The notes under the pieces: generated by a model | Databases searched by the model: none | What the model was told of the DNA's origin: nothing | What the model saw: the letters and a program-made list of their open reading frames with translations, nothing else | Part shown: positions 1 through 9,738 of the stretch, one piece after another | How positions within the stretch are numbered: the first letter of the stretch is position 1 | Layout: each line of letters begins with the position of its first letter | Program-made: the position numbers and the translations under genes | Source: DASXHY01 sp036272195 | Lineage (GTDB): Bacteria; Verrucomicrobiota; Verrucomicrobiia; Limisphaerales; DASXHY01 | Direction: 5' to 3' | DNA: 64,000 bases | NCBI GenBank assembly: GCA_036272195.1 | Contig: DATAZE010000024.1 | Location: forward strand, 215,354 to 279,353

Positions 1-2981
1 ACGGCATTGGAACTCCCGCCCATGGCCGCGAACAGTCCTTTCAAGTTGAAGGGCACGAGCCATGTATATTGAATCGCCGAACCTTCGGTGTATCCGGTCG
101 TGGTGGTGGCCGTCACGCCGGCGACCCACGTGCCGTCGCTATTGCGGGTTTGAATGAGATTGTTGGTGCGGTTGAACAGGTTCTGCCAATTGCCCGAGCG
201 ATTCAGGTAAGTGACATCGGCGGGGTCCGTGTCGCCCAGCATTTGCGAAAACTGATACAACGCGAAATCATCTCCGCAATAGGTCATGGTGGTGGCCGCC
301 TGGTTCGCCACATAACCCAGCGACACATACTGGCTGAAACCGGAGCGAACGGTTTGCCCGTCGGAAGTCGTGCCGAGGGTTCCGGCATCGAGTTTCATGG
401 CCGCCAACGCCGCAGCCGCGTCAAAATTCGTCGCACCCAAAGCATACATGCCAGCGAGCGAGATCAACGGATCATCGCCGCCCATGTTTTCCGAATTGCG
501 ATAGGTTTGCTCCCACGCGGCCAGACCGCCGCCGTTCGCTCGAACGCTGGCGTCCTGTTGCGCATAATTCACCAGCGATTGGGCGATATCACTCGCCCCG
601 CTGGGACTCAACAGCGCTCTCAACGGCAGCCCCGAACGATAGATATCCCAGGAGGAAATATTTTCGTATTGCGAACGGGCGCTCGCGACGGTGTGCACCT
701 GCCCATCCATGCCGGGATATTGGCCGTTCACATCGTTGATGACGTCCGGGTGAAAGAAACAATGGTAAAGCGCGGTATAAAATGTTTGCAATTGCGTGAG
801 CGTGCCGCCGCTGACCACGATTTTTCCCAACGCATTATTCCAGGCCGCATCGGCCGCGCTTCGAATGCCGGCGAAATCCAGGTTGGTATTTTCCGCGTTT
901 AAATTAGCCCGCGCGTTGGCGATGCTCACGAAGGAAATTCCCACCCTCGCATAAACCACCGGATTCGCCGTGGCATCAAAAGTGAAGAACGCGCCCACTT
1001 GCGAGCCCGTGCTCGAAAGCGCGCCCGGGCTGACCGTGCCGCCGTTCCACGTCCCGGCGCTGCTGAACGCGCGATCGAATTGAGCGACGAAGTAAAGGGT
1101 GTAGCTTTTCGACGCGCCGCCGATATTGGCCGTCGCGGAGCCCTGGACCTGGTTGGTGCCGAGAATGGTGATGGACGTGTTGGCGGAGTTGCCACCGGCG
1201 CTCGATCCCGCATCGATCAACACCGTCGCGGCGTTGGTATTTGGAAAAGTGAATTTTCCCATGCCGGTCCGCATTGTGGCCGTCAACTCGACGCGCACGC
1301 CATTATTCAACAGCACGCTATAATAGCCCGGCGAGGCTGATTCGTTGGTGTGCGAAAAGCCGACCGTGTACGGTCCGCTGTTGGTCGCGGGTGACACCGT
1401 TACCGGTCCGAGGAAAGTTTTGAACGAGAAATCCTCATAACAATTGACGCCGCGCCCGCTGAAATGCCGCGTGCTAAAACCTTTGATGGACCCATCCGGA
1501 TACCAATACCCACCGGCCTGACCCGAGGTCGTATCCGGGCTGAATTGAAACATGCCCGTGGGACAAGCGGCGCCAGGAAACACGTCGCCGGTATCAAAGC
1601 TAAATCCATAACTCGACAATGGGCTGGGCGACGTGCCGATGAACGGATTCACAAACGAGGTCAACGGCGGACCGGACAGCGGCGTGGTGAACGACAACGA
1701 TGGCGACGCCCTTGAAGTCCCCACACTGTTTGAGGCCTCAGCCGTGAAATAATAAGTGACGCCATTGGAAAGTCCCGTGAGCGGAAATGCAAAAGAACCA
1801 TTTTGAATTCCCAGCGCGATGCTATTTTCCCACGTTACGGCGTTGGTGCCTCCGTCGGTGGTTCCGTAATAAAGTGTCACGTTGGGCGAATCGCCGCCGG
1901 TAAAGAGAACTTGCCCATTCAAAATCGCCGAGGTGGTTTGAATTTCCGTTGCCGCGTGGTTCGTAATCGCCGGAAAGGTTGGCGGAGCCAGAGTCGCGGA
2001 ATTCGTAACTGAGCCGTTTACGTTGCTGGCGACGACCGTCACATTCGTCAAGCTGTTATCAAACGGCGGAGTCGTATAACTAAAATTAGTCGCGCCGGAG
2101 ACGATTAGGCCATTGGTGAACCAGGCATAAGAAATCACGCCGGGACCATCCACCAGCGTCTCAAATGTTGCCGGATTGCCAATCGCTACATTGGTGTTGG
2201 CCAATGGCAGGGTGATGATGGGTTTGCTCGACGGAGTATAAACTAAAAAATTATCCCAGGCATCGATGCCTGCATTTTGAAATCCGCGCAAGCCGGCCCA
2301 AACCGCCGCGAGCCTGGCAATATCCTGCGCGGTGTGGCTTTCAGCGGTGGAAAAACTGACAATATTGCTTCCGGGACTCAATCCATCGGGGCCGAAATCA
2401 AAAAGCGCGCAGGCAGCGTTGTAATTACCGGTGGCTCCCGAAGTATTGGTCAAGCCAACGGCAAACTTGTACCAGTGTCCCACCGTGATGTTGACATTGC
2501 CCAAAGTGGTCTCCGTATTCGCATTGCCGCTGCGATGTTGCTCGCGCAGGGACCAAACCGTGGCGCTGTTCGGGACAAAACGATAGCTCTCGAAGGCCAC
2601 GCCCGTGTTGCTGTTGAAGCCGTTGGTGCTGGAATTCTGAATACCGAATTGGACTTTGTTCCCGCTGGTCAGGCCGTTGGCCTTAATCAAGGCGGACAAT
2701 ACAATTGCAGCGCCGTTCGTGGAAAAATTCCAACTTCCGCTGCGGCAAGTTGCCGTCGTGTCCTGGCTTTGAGCCAAACTGACCGCGCCGCTATTCCCAG
2801 CGCCCCCGTTTGCGCTTTCCGTAAAGGAATAAGTTCCAGCATTAACGCCGCTGCCGTTATCGTTCCATTGATTGAAATTTCCGGTGAATTGCCCGGGCGC
2901 ATTAAAATCAAAGAAAGCAGTCTGGGACTGGCAGGCGGCCACCCAGAATAAAAAATGGAGGAGAAATAAAATTCTGGCCAT
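1..2981 (-). CDS. Secreted multidomain GH92 alpha-mannosidase (3' end beyond window)
   Basis: An uninterrupted minus-strand frame of about 993 codons continues past base 1. The ATG at 2981 opens a signal peptide (MARILFLLHFLFW...); an in-frame ATG at 3008 is possible. Order seen: LamG/concanavalin-like beta-sandwich (about 22-250), Ig-like segment (about 255-330), fibronectin III-like segment (about 333-430), then a glycoside hydrolase family 92 module starting at the motif VNPFIGT near residue 444. Further GH92 hallmarks are SSWDIYRS near residue 772 and EGSAIQYTW at about 966. GH92 enzymes are calcium-dependent exo-alpha-mannosidases acting on N-glycans, mannan and other mannosides. The carbohydrate-binding-like N-terminal modules suggest an enzyme working outside the cytoplasm. 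It lies 28-55 bp downstream of the prepilin-like gene, so probably in the same operon. Family call is firm; substrate linkage is inference. The C-terminal catalytic part is missing from the window. Confidence 0.85.
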   Translation of the reverse strand, partial: MARILFLLHFLFWVAACQSQTAFFDFNAPGQFTGNFNQWNDNGSGVNAGTYSFTESANGGAGNSGAVSLAQSQDTTATCRSGSWNFSTNGAAIVLSALIKANGLTSGNKVQFGIQNSSTNGFNSNTGVAFESYRFVPNSATVWSLREQHRSGNANTETTLGNVNITVGHWYKFAVGLTNTSGATGNYNAACALFDFGPDGLSPGSNIVSFSTAESHTAQDIARLAAVWAGLRGFQNAGIDAWDNFLVYTPSSKPIITLPLANTNVAIGNPATFETLVDGPGVISYAWFTNGLIVSGATNFSYTTPPFDNSLTNVTVVASNVNGSVTNSATLAPPTFPAITNHAATEIQTTSAILNGQVLFTGGDSPNVTLYYGTTDGGTNAVTWENSIALGIQNGSFAFPLTGLSNGVTYYFTAEASNSVGTSRASPSLSFTTPLSGPPLTSFVNPFIGTSPSPLSSYGFSFDTGDVFPGAACPTGMFQFSPDTTSGQAGGYWYPDGSIKGFSTRHFSGRGVNCYEDFSFKTFLGPVTVSPATNSGPYTVGFSHTNESASPGYYSVLLNNGVRVELTATMRTGMGKFTFPNTNAATVLIDAGSSAGGNSANTSITILGTNQVQGSATANIGGASKSYTLYFVAQFDRAFSSAGTWNGGTVSPGALSSTGSQVGAFFTFDATANPVVYARVGISFVSIANARANLNAENTNLDFAGIRSAADAAWNNALGKIVVSGGTLTQLQTFYTALYHCFFHPDVINDVNGQYPGMDGQVHTVASARSQYENISSWDIYRSGLPLRALLSPSGASDIAQSLVNYAQQDASVRANGGGLAAWEQTYRNSENMGGDDPLISLAGMYALGATNFDAAAALAAMKLDAGTLGTTSDGQTVRSGFSQYVSLGYVANQAATTMTYCGDDFALYQFSQMLGDTDPADVTYLNRSGNWQNLFNRTNNLIQTRNSDGTWVAGVTATTTTGYTEGSAIQYTWLVPFNLKGLFAAMGGSSNA

Positions 2982-3036
2982 GGCGCATGGATGGCGGTCT
3001 GGATTCATCCTCAATCGGCAAGGCCGAACGAATCAC

Positions 3037-3825
3037 TCAATACGAAGGATCAATGCGATTCTGATCCGTGCACTCCGTCCAGAGGAGGGATTCCGCGTGG
3101 CCATCGGCAAAATTCACGTTGGCTCTTTTATTGTGCCGCTTGGTCAGGAGGTCGCCGGCGCCGAGAGTGGTTTGGGGCGCCCAGCGACCATCCACGATGA
3201 TTTTGGTGCTGTCCCCGGTCGGATTGTCGTTCGGCTTGGTCGTGGCCGGTTCCTCCGCCAGCATGATTTTATCCGAAGCCTTGCGGACCTGGGTGAGTTT
3301 ATAATTGACCGGGTTTGCGCCGCCGGTGTCCCACTGGAGTGCCATGCCGCTGGTCTTGGAGACTCCATTCAGACTGTAGCTGTAAAAATAGGTGTTCGGA
3401 GGAGGGACATATAATAGCCGTTCCTTATTGTCCGTATCCAATGGACACAGAAACAAATTGCTGCTCGACGCCGTGCCCAGCATGACGGTGACCTGGCTCT
3501 GGCTCAAAGGAAGAGTGACGACGCCCCCGACGTTAATGCCGGGAGCCCGCCAATAAATCCAATCCTCCGTGTGAAACCCCTGGCTGTTCGACGCGATCCC
3601 GGGCATTCGGTCGCTGTTTTCACCCACGTACAACAACATCCCCAAGGCCAATTGCTTCTGGTTATTGAGACAGGTGATTTGACTGGCTCGTTGCTTGGCT
3701 TTGGCAAGCGCCGGCAACAGCATGGCCGCCAAAATAGCGATGATCGCGATCACCACCAGGAGTTCGATCAGAGTGAACCCCTGGTCGCGCCGCCCGACAA
3801 CTTTATGGTCTTGATTCGTAATCAT
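3037..3825 (-). CDS. Prepilin-type N-terminal cleavage/methylation protein (H-X9-DG type)
   Basis: A 262-residue type IV pilin/type II pseudopilin-like protein. Residues about 15-40 hold the prepilin peptidase site, G|FTLIELLVVIAIIAILAAM, with the glutamate at position +5 of the mature protein. A hydrophobic helix follows and then a globular domain. The C-terminal part has the H-X9-DG signature (RHNKRANVNFADGHA) common in the large pseudopilin paralogue families of Planctomycetes and Verrucomicrobia. I chose the ATG at 3825 because it sits just before the cleavage site and overlaps the stop of the upstream gene as ATGA, which implies translational coupling. An open frame upstream to 4074 lies inside the neighbour and is not likely used. 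Probable role: export or surface display of the neighbouring secreted proteins; which proteins is inference. Confidence 0.88.
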   Translation of the reverse strand: MITNQDHKVVGRRDQGFTLIELLVVIAIIAILAAMLLPALAKAKQRASQITCLNNQKQLALGMLLYVGENSDRMPGIASNSQGFHTEDWIYWRAPGINVGGVVTLPLSQSQVTVMLGTASSSNLFLCPLDTDNKERLLYVPPPNTYFYSYSLNGVSKTSGMALQWDTGGANPVNYKLTQVRKASDKIMLAEEPATTKPNDNPTGDSTKIIVDGRWAPQTTLGAGDLLTKRHNKRANVNFADGHAESLLWTECTDQNRIDPSY

Positions 3826-6800
3826 TGTACGAGGATGCGATAGAACATTTCCGGACCGTTGGTCGCCGGCATGACCGAGTAAGGCGGCGTGGATCCGTTG
3901 GTCACCCAGGGTCCGGCGACATTCGTCGCCTGGAGCAAGGTGCCCTGCGACCAGTTCAACGTGAGACTGCCCGCCGAGAATTGCGGTTGGATAAACACTG
4001 GAGGCGGAGTCGTGACGCCAACCCTCAAAGTGCCGGAACCCGTATTGACGGGGGAACCGGTCTGCATGGTCCACGTGGCCGGGAAGTTCGCCGGATAAGT
4101 GCCGTTCAACTGCGCGAACGTGTAAACGCCGTTGGCGAGTGGCAGGCCGTTGACCGTCACGCTCGCAAACGTGTCTGTCTGGTGCAGCAACAATTGCCCC
4201 GTCGGGCCGAGAACGAGGCTGGCGTTGGGGCTGTTAATATCATAGACCGTTTCGACCGCCGCCGTCAGGCCACCCGCTCCCACGCTGATATTATTGGTTC
4301 CCAGCGAATTGACTCCGCCGCCTACCAGCGCTCCCTGGTCGACAATCCATTGACCGTTGAAAGTATTGGTCGCGCCGGTGACGAGCAAACCGACACCACC
4401 GAGATTGCCGTCGAATTGGTGCCACAGCAGGTCGCCGGAACCGCTTAGAAACGCATCAATTTGATAACCGCGATCCACGGTCGAAGCGCTATCGACATAA
4501 ATCGTCGACGTGCTGAGCACGTTCACTTCTCCTTGAATGATCTCAAACGCATTGTCACCGCTATCGATCTGCCCGCCGTTCAAGACGAGTTTTTTGAAAT
4601 AACTGGTCGCCGGATCGCTGTTGTTCTTGAGACGAAACTCGCCCACAGCTCCCAGCGTGTTGTTCTCAAAAACTCCGCTGCCGTCGATGGTCAGTTGATC
4701 GGCGGGGAAAACATTGAAGTTGGTCCCCGCAGGCGTCCGCAGACGTGAGCCAACCACCACTTCAAAAGTACTGCCCGGGTTGGAATATTTTATAAACGAC
4801 GCCGCCTGGCCGCCCGGGTTCCAGTTGTTGGCGGTGTTCCAATCCTGGCCGGTGGCCTGGTTCGTCGGCGTGCCGCCAAAGTCCAGCGTGAAATTCATCC
4901 CCGGCCCGGGCGTCAGTATTGTAAGGGTAGCGACGCTGCTCGTCACCGCACCGTAAATGTTCGTCACCACCAGCGTGTAATCCGCGCCGTCGGACGGAGC
5001 CGGGATGGGAATGGTGAGGACGTTCGAAGTCGAGCCGATGCGATTGGCATTGTCGCTCAAGGCAGATGTTCCGTTGGTATACCATTGGAAAGAGAGCGGC
5101 TGAGTGCCGGCTGCCGCCGCGGTAAACGTCACCGCCTGTTGTCCCGGATACACCGAAATTGATTGCGGTTGCGTGACCATGGTCGGCGTCGGGTTAACCA
5201 GCACGGTGATTTGTCCCGAGCCCGTATTGACCGGGGAACCGGTCTGCTGCGTCCACGTCGCCGGGAACATTCCGGGGAAGGCGCTATTCAATTGGGAGAA
5301 CGTGTAAATGCCGCTGGTCAGTGGAACGCCATTGATAAACACACTCCGGAACGCGTCGTTCTGGTGCAGGAACATTTGCCCGTAAAGGAAGAGATTGGCG
5401 TTCGGATTGTTGAGATCGTAACTCGTTTCCAACGCGGCGTTCGTGCTGGTCTGTGAGCCGACAATGATCGTGTTGGTGCCTAGCGAACCAGGCGCGCTGC
5501 CCAGCAGAATTCCGCTCACGGCATTCCACACGCCCGAAAAGGTGTTCGTCGTGCCCGCGATGTTCAGGTTGTTGGTCGCGGCGCTGAGCGGCACGCTGCC
5601 CGCGAAGTTGCCGTGGTATTCAAAGCTGCCGTTCCCGCTCAGGTAGGCGTTGACGTAAAGGCCGACGCCATCTCCACCGGTGCCGTCGTTATACAGAGGC
5701 GCATTCGTCAGAATGTCGATTTCGCCGCTGAGCGTTAAGGTTCCTGCGTAGCCGGCATCCGGCGCGAGATCGATCTGGCCGCCGTTCATGATCAGTTTTT
5801 GGAAAGTGATCGAGGTATTATTGACTGGCAACACCGGCGGTTTGAACCGGATTTCAGACACGGCAGTGCCGCCACCCGGATTATTGGTAAAGATACCGTT
5901 GCCATCCGCGGTCAATTGAACACCCGGGAAAATAGCCGTGGCGTTGGTCACCGGAGTGCGCATTCTCGATCCGGGCAACAGTTCATAAGTGCTGCCAGGC
6001 TTTTGCACCGAGGAGTCCGTCGCTCCCAAACCGTCGCTCCAGGCGGCGGTGTTGTCCCAGTTCGCCCCGCTCGCCTGCTGGATGCTCATGGTGATGTTTC
6101 CGCCGGGGCTGGTCGAAATGACACTCAAGCTGACCGCGCTGCTCGTGACCGTGCCGGACGCGTTGGACAGGATGACTTGGTAATTGGCCGTGTTTCCAAT
6201 CGTCGTGTTGGCGATCATCAATGTCGGGCTGTTCAAGCCCGAGTATTGCCCTCCACTGACATCGGCAAAACCACTGCCTGTGTCCACTTGCCACTCGTAG
6301 GTGAGTGGCGAGCTTCCACCGCCGACTACCGTAAACGCCGCCGTCTGGCCCGCATAAACCAACTGATTGACCGGCTGTGCCTGAATCACGGGCGCATAAG
6401 CCGTCTGCCCGGACGCTGTGTAAAACACGGAGAATAATTGGTCGCGTGTGAGCGCCTTGTTGAACACCGCCACATCGTCAATTCTTCCGGAGAAAGTTCG
6501 GTTGATGCCCAGCGAGTCGCCGCCAATCAAAGTGGTCCCGTTGAAAGGCACAACCGCGTGCGGGTAATTGTGCTGGGACGAAACCAGGCCGCTGGTATTG
6601 AGCATGTAAATCGTTGCATTGGTCGGCGTCACCACCAAAGCCACCAGCGACCAGAGGTTTGGCGGCGGCAAAATCCCGGAACTCCAATTGTAGGTCTGCG
6701 GGTCATTGTTCCAGTTATACGTCAGCGGATAATTGCCCAGGTTCGGATCAAAAACACCGCCGTAATTGAAGCCCGCTATCGAAGTGCCGCCGCGACAGAA

Positions 6801-8477
6801 GAAGATGCCCGTATTCGCCGCTTGCGGCACATTTGGATTGATCCATGCAGTCACGGTCACGGTATTCGTATTGAGCCCCAACGAAGGCAAAGTCAGGACT
6901 GAATTCGCGGTGTTGTTGACAAACTGTCCCGCGGTATTGGCCGGGTCAAACCCGGTCAACCCATCGGTCGAAGGAACCGGACCGGCAATGCTATAGATCG
7001 GATTGCCATTTTGCACCGCCGGGCCGTAAACACCGTTAAAAGAGTTGGCGTTGTCGAAGGCGGTCGCGCCTCCCGGGGTCGTAGCCGGATCAGCCATTTC
7101 GTTCAATTGATAAAAAGCATACGGAGTGAGAGCAGCCACCGCACTTTCAACCGGCTCGACCGGCGTCCGGATGCTCACCGTCGCGACACTGCTGGTCGTC
7201 GCCCCGGCGGAATTAATCGCGGCGATGCTATAGTTCACTCCCGCAAACAGGTCGGCGCTTCCGCTGCCGTAAGACAGCGTGCTGTTCGTCTCGCCAGTAA
7301 GCGGGACGCCGTTGCTCAACCACTGATAGCTGGAAGAGAAGAGCACGGAAGGCGAAAAATGAATCATGCCGCCGGAATAGACGGAGAAGGATTCGGGACC
7401 TTTGAGAATAACCGGAGGTCCATAAATCCAAGTGGGATTATAAGGTTGAACCGTCAGCGAGGCGGACACATCCGCGCCGCCCGGAAGGAAACTACTTGGA
7501 AAATTTCCGATCAATTCGGAATACGTATGATCGCCCGGCGTCAACGCAACGCCTTCGATGGTCACCGCGCTAAACGCACAATGTTGATGCAGATTCATCA
7601 CGCCGCCATTGGTGATCGTCAATGTACCCGCCGTGTTGTAGGCGTAGCCCGCTTCGAAAACCGCCTTGCCCGGACCGTTGACGGTCACCGTGACATTCGG
7701 CATGTCGGCTTTGTAAAGCGTGCTGCTCGGGTCAATGATGACACTGCTATTGGTGCCGAGCGAACCAACGTTCGAACCTAAGAGCGCGCCACATTGGACG
7801 ACAAACGTGCCGTGATAATCCAAGTTTCTCGTGCCGCCGGAAATGACATTGGGCGCGTTCGTTATAAAATTCATGATGAACAAATTGCCCGAACCTGAAA
7901 GCGTGGCGGCGATGTTGAACACCTCAGCAACCGTCGAAGGATTGGCGACGCGATTCCTGTCAGTGCCGGAAGAAAGATAAGTTTGGCTCACCACCTGGAC
8001 CGCGCCCGTGATGACGGCTGTCGACCCACCGGTTCCACCCAGCGCTTTGCAGATGACACCACCCTTGAGAATCAAGTTGGTGTAAGTATCGACCTGGTTA
8101 TTAGCTGCCTTATACATCAGGACCGTGTTGGCATCCAAAGTCAGGGACGTTCCCGGGAAAGTGCTGGCAGGGCCGGTGCCCGGGGTTCTGATGAACGTCA
8201 CGTTCGGACTGCCGGTGCCGTTAAGAATGGCCACGCCATTGGAAATCGTTTCGTAGTCATTGCCGGTCGTGGCGGCGATTTTCGGCCCCACTTGCGTGGC
8301 GCCTGTGCCGGGCCTGCTCACGGCGGTGTTCGTCTGCCAATCTGAATTTACCGTCCAGGTACCGGGTGTGGTTCCCTGGATATTCGTGCTGGTGAGATAA
8401 GCCGCCTGCGCGGTCCGGCAACAAATCAATAATCCCAAGCCGGCGAGGAGTAACCTAACGAAACATTTTGGCGTCAT
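3822..8477 (-). CDS. Giant secreted beta-strand-repeat/Ig/LamG protein
   Basis: About 1551 residues from the ATG at 8477, which opens a signal peptide (hydrophobic LLLAGLGLLICC, then TAQAA). The open frame reaches 8711 but has no signal-like N-terminus there. Three long stretches (about 27-340, 790-1090 and 1190-1480) resemble autotransporter-associated beta-strand repeats, with recurring phrases such as LGTN, LNGGQID and SGSG followed by a turn ending in ..LYGQMFLHQ or LLLHQTDTF. Between them are Ig-like segments near 346-435, 694-785 and 1096-1190 (..ILKGPESFSVYSGG, ..AQPVNQLVYAGQ, ..TQPQSISVYPGQ) and a LamG domain near 440-686. The last 60 residues form a small terminal domain (GSLTLNWSQGTLLQATN ... 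FYRILVQ). Two nearly identical phrases, TMQTGSPVNTGSG and TQQTGSPVNTGSG, mark repeat ends. Likely a surface or secreted adhesin or carbohydrate-binding protein; no catalytic motif seen. Confidence 0.8.
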   Translation of the reverse strand: MTPKCFVRLLLAGLGLLICCRTAQAAYLTSTNIQGTTPGTWTVNSDWQTNTAVSRPGTGATQVGPKIAATTGNDYETISNGVAILNGTGSPNVTFIRTPGTGPASTFPGTSLTLDANTVLMYKAANNQVDTYTNLILKGGVICKALGGTGGSTAVITGAVQVVSQTYLSSGTDRNRVANPSTVAEVFNIAATLSGSGNLFIMNFITNAPNVISGGTRNLDYHGTFVVQCGALLGSNVGSLGTNSSVIIDPSSTLYKADMPNVTVTVNGPGKAVFEAGYAYNTAGTLTITNGGVMNLHQHCAFSAVTIEGVALTPGDHTYSELIGNFPSSFLPGGADVSASLTVQPYNPTWIYGPPVILKGPESFSVYSGGMIHFSPSVLFSSSYQWLSNGVPLTGETNSTLSYGSGSADLFAGVNYSIAAINSAGATTSSVATVSIRTPVEPVESAVAALTPYAFYQLNEMADPATTPGGATAFDNANSFNGVYGPAVQNGNPIYSIAGPVPSTDGLTGFDPANTAGQFVNNTANSVLTLPSLGLNTNTVTVTAWINPNVPQAANTGIFFCRGGTSIAGFNYGGVFDPNLGNYPLTYNWNNDPQTYNWSSGILPPPNLWSLVALVVTPTNATIYMLNTSGLVSSQHNYPHAVVPFNGTTLIGGDSLGINRTFSGRIDDVAVFNKALTRDQLFSVFYTASGQTAYAPVIQAQPVNQLVYAGQTAAFTVVGGGSSPLTYEWQVDTGSGFADVSGGQYSGLNSPTLMIANTTIGNTANYQVILSNASGTVTSSAVSLSVISTSPGGNITMSIQQASGANWDNTAAWSDGLGATDSSVQKPGSTYELLPGSRMRTPVTNATAIFPGVQLTADGNGIFTNNPGGGTAVSEIRFKPPVLPVNNTSITFQKLIMNGGQIDLAPDAGYAGTLTLSGEIDILTNAPLYNDGTGGDGVGLYVNAYLSGNGSFEYHGNFAGSVPLSAATNNLNIAGTTNTFSGVWNAVSGILLGSAPGSLGTNTIIVGSQTSTNAALETSYDLNNPNANLFLYGQMFLHQNDAFRSVFINGVPLTSGIYTFSQLNSAFPGMFPATWTQQTGSPVNTGSGQITVLVNPTPTMVTQPQSISVYPGQQAVTFTAAAAGTQPLSFQWYTNGTSALSDNANRIGSTSNVLTIPIPAPSDGADYTLVVTNIYGAVTSSVATLTILTPGPGMNFTLDFGGTPTNQATGQDWNTANNWNPGGQAASFIKYSNPGSTFEVVVGSRLRTPAGTNFNVFPADQLTIDGSGVFENNTLGAVGEFRLKNNSDPATSYFKKLVLNGGQIDSGDNAFEIIQGEVNVLSTSTIYVDSASTVDRGYQIDAFLSGSGDLLWHQFDGNLGGVGLLVTGATNTFNGQWIVDQGALVGGGVNSLGTNNISVGAGGLTAAVETVYDINSPNASLVLGPTGQLLLHQTDTFASVTVNGLPLANGVYTFAQLNGTYPANFPATWTMQTGSPVNTGSGTLRVGVTTPPPVFIQPQFSAGSLTLNWSQGTLLQATNVAGPWVTNGSTPPYSVMPATNGPEMFYRILVQ

Positions 8478-9263
8478 GAATGTATGCGGTGGAGTTTTGG
8501 AACGGTGGACATCGCTTGAGCGGTTCGCAATAGGTGGGCGCATAAACGGTTTCAGTTGGAGTTGGGTGTTTTTGCAGTACTGAGATTGACTGGCTGCGTC
8601 AGGGCATGAACTCGGCGTCCGCTGAAAAAGACAAAAACGCTTAAGCAAAGGTTCACTGCGACACGCATAGGTACGCTTTACTGAGCCATTGGTTTCGATC
8701 TGATGCGTCAACTCTAAACGTCTCTCTGCCGAAGGGAATGGATTTTCTCTGTTAATCGTAACACAGCTTCTCTCTTTATCTTCTGGAACGGCTACCCTGT
8801 GCGGAATTTAACGAGAATTATTTCGCAACATTGCAGTTCAAAAAAGGAAACGCGCTCGCCTCGCAATCGTGAGACGCGTCCTCACGTCCGCAGTTTGAGG
8901 CATGAAATTTCCCGTGGTATCTTAATTTGACTGAAAGCGCGGAGCGCGGGTCTGCGACCCGCAGCGGGCCACCAGTCAGAGAGCATAGGCATAGCCCGTG
9001 ACGTTGGGATTTTCATCGTTGCGGCGGCCCACAGAGCCGCGCCCCTCAAATTAAGACACTGCCAAATTTTTCCGCAACGTGACGCCCCCGCGCGCCTTTT
9101 CTGTCCGGCGTGGCGTACGTCCCACGGCAGCCGATGACAGCCGCGCTTCTCAAAGCGCCCGCAACATTCCGGATTAATCGGTGCGGGTTTTTCCTCCGTG
9201 CGAAAACTGCTTTTGGCTTTGCCTCGGACTTGTTTTTTCCATTTTGGGCAATACACTGTGTTT
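8478..9263. other. Intergenic region between divergent transcription units
   Basis: About 785 bp separating the minus-strand secretion cluster from the plus-strand nuclease gene. It must carry both promoters, but no clear -35/-10 pair stands out. It contains a palindromic repeat cluster (8938-9055). Open frames here (for example 8882-9445 minus) read through the repeats and the start of the nuclease gene and look spurious. Confidence 0.6.
8938..9055. repeat. Palindromic repeat cluster in intergenic DNA
   Basis: Two GC-rich inverted elements: one near 8938-8972 (CGGGTCTGCGACCCGC, a stem around CTGC) and one near 9020-9052 (GCGGCCCACAGAGCCGC). They resemble the other REP-like elements that sit between genes in this window. 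Confidence 0.55.
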
Positions 9264-9734
9264 ATGAAGAACGATGTCCTGCCGGTCCAGATTCGTGGAA
9301 TCCTTCCGGCAAACAGCGGGTGCGCCCTTTTCGTCGGAAACGACGAGAAAGTCTTCGTCATCAACGTTGAGCCGCAGATGGGTGCTATTATCAGCATGTT
9401 TTTGCGCGACACACCGAAGGAACGCCCGCTCACGCACGATCTCATTCAAAATATTTTCAAAGGATTCAACATCGCCGTCGAACGCGTCATCATCACTGAA
9501 CTGAAAAACTCCACCTATTTCGCGCGCCTGATTTTGCAGCAACAAAACGAACTCGCCCGCAAAATCGTTGAGATCGATGCCCGCCCCAGCGATTGCCTGG
9601 CGCTCGCCACCGCCCAGAAACGCCCGATTTATGTCACCCACGCTCTCTTCGAACAGGTCGAAGACATGAGCGAAGTCCTCGATCGCATCAACGAAACCGG
9701 CGGTGAAGCCGGCGAAAGCGCCGAGTCCGATTAG
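9264..9734 (+). CDS. Bifunctional nuclease family protein (DUF151/BFN)
   Basis: A 156-residue protein matching the BFN/DUF151 domain throughout: VQIRGILP.., LFVGNDEKVFVINVEPQMG at about 21-40, then RPLTHDLIQNIF and the diagnostic VEIDARPSDCLALA at about 104-117. Members of this family have been linked to DNase/RNase activity and stress responses; the physiological substrate is not known. The ATG at 9264 fits the family N-terminus (MKNDVLPVQ); the 22 extra codons available upstream do not. The stop at 9734 is 4 bp before the holA start, so the two genes are likely co-transcribed. The C-terminal tail (GGEAGESAESD) is acidic and probably disordered. Confidence 0.88.
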   Translation: MKNDVLPVQIRGILPANSGCALFVGNDEKVFVINVEPQMGAIISMFLRDTPKERPLTHDLIQNIFKGFNIAVERVIITELKNSTYFARLILQQQNELARKIVEIDARPSDCLALATAQKRPIYVTHALFEQVEDMSEVLDRINETGGEAGESAESD

Positions 9735-9738
9735 ACCG

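Noticed and set aside
69..2951. Several plus-strand frames of 65-277 codons at the left end
   Set aside because: They run antisense to the GH92 gene, whose frame is open throughout and has signal peptide and family motifs. The plus frames show Arg/Gly/His-rich shadow composition.
8882..9445. Minus-strand 187-codon frame
   Set aside because: Overlaps palindromic repeats and the start of the nuclease gene; no domain, and basic shadow composition.
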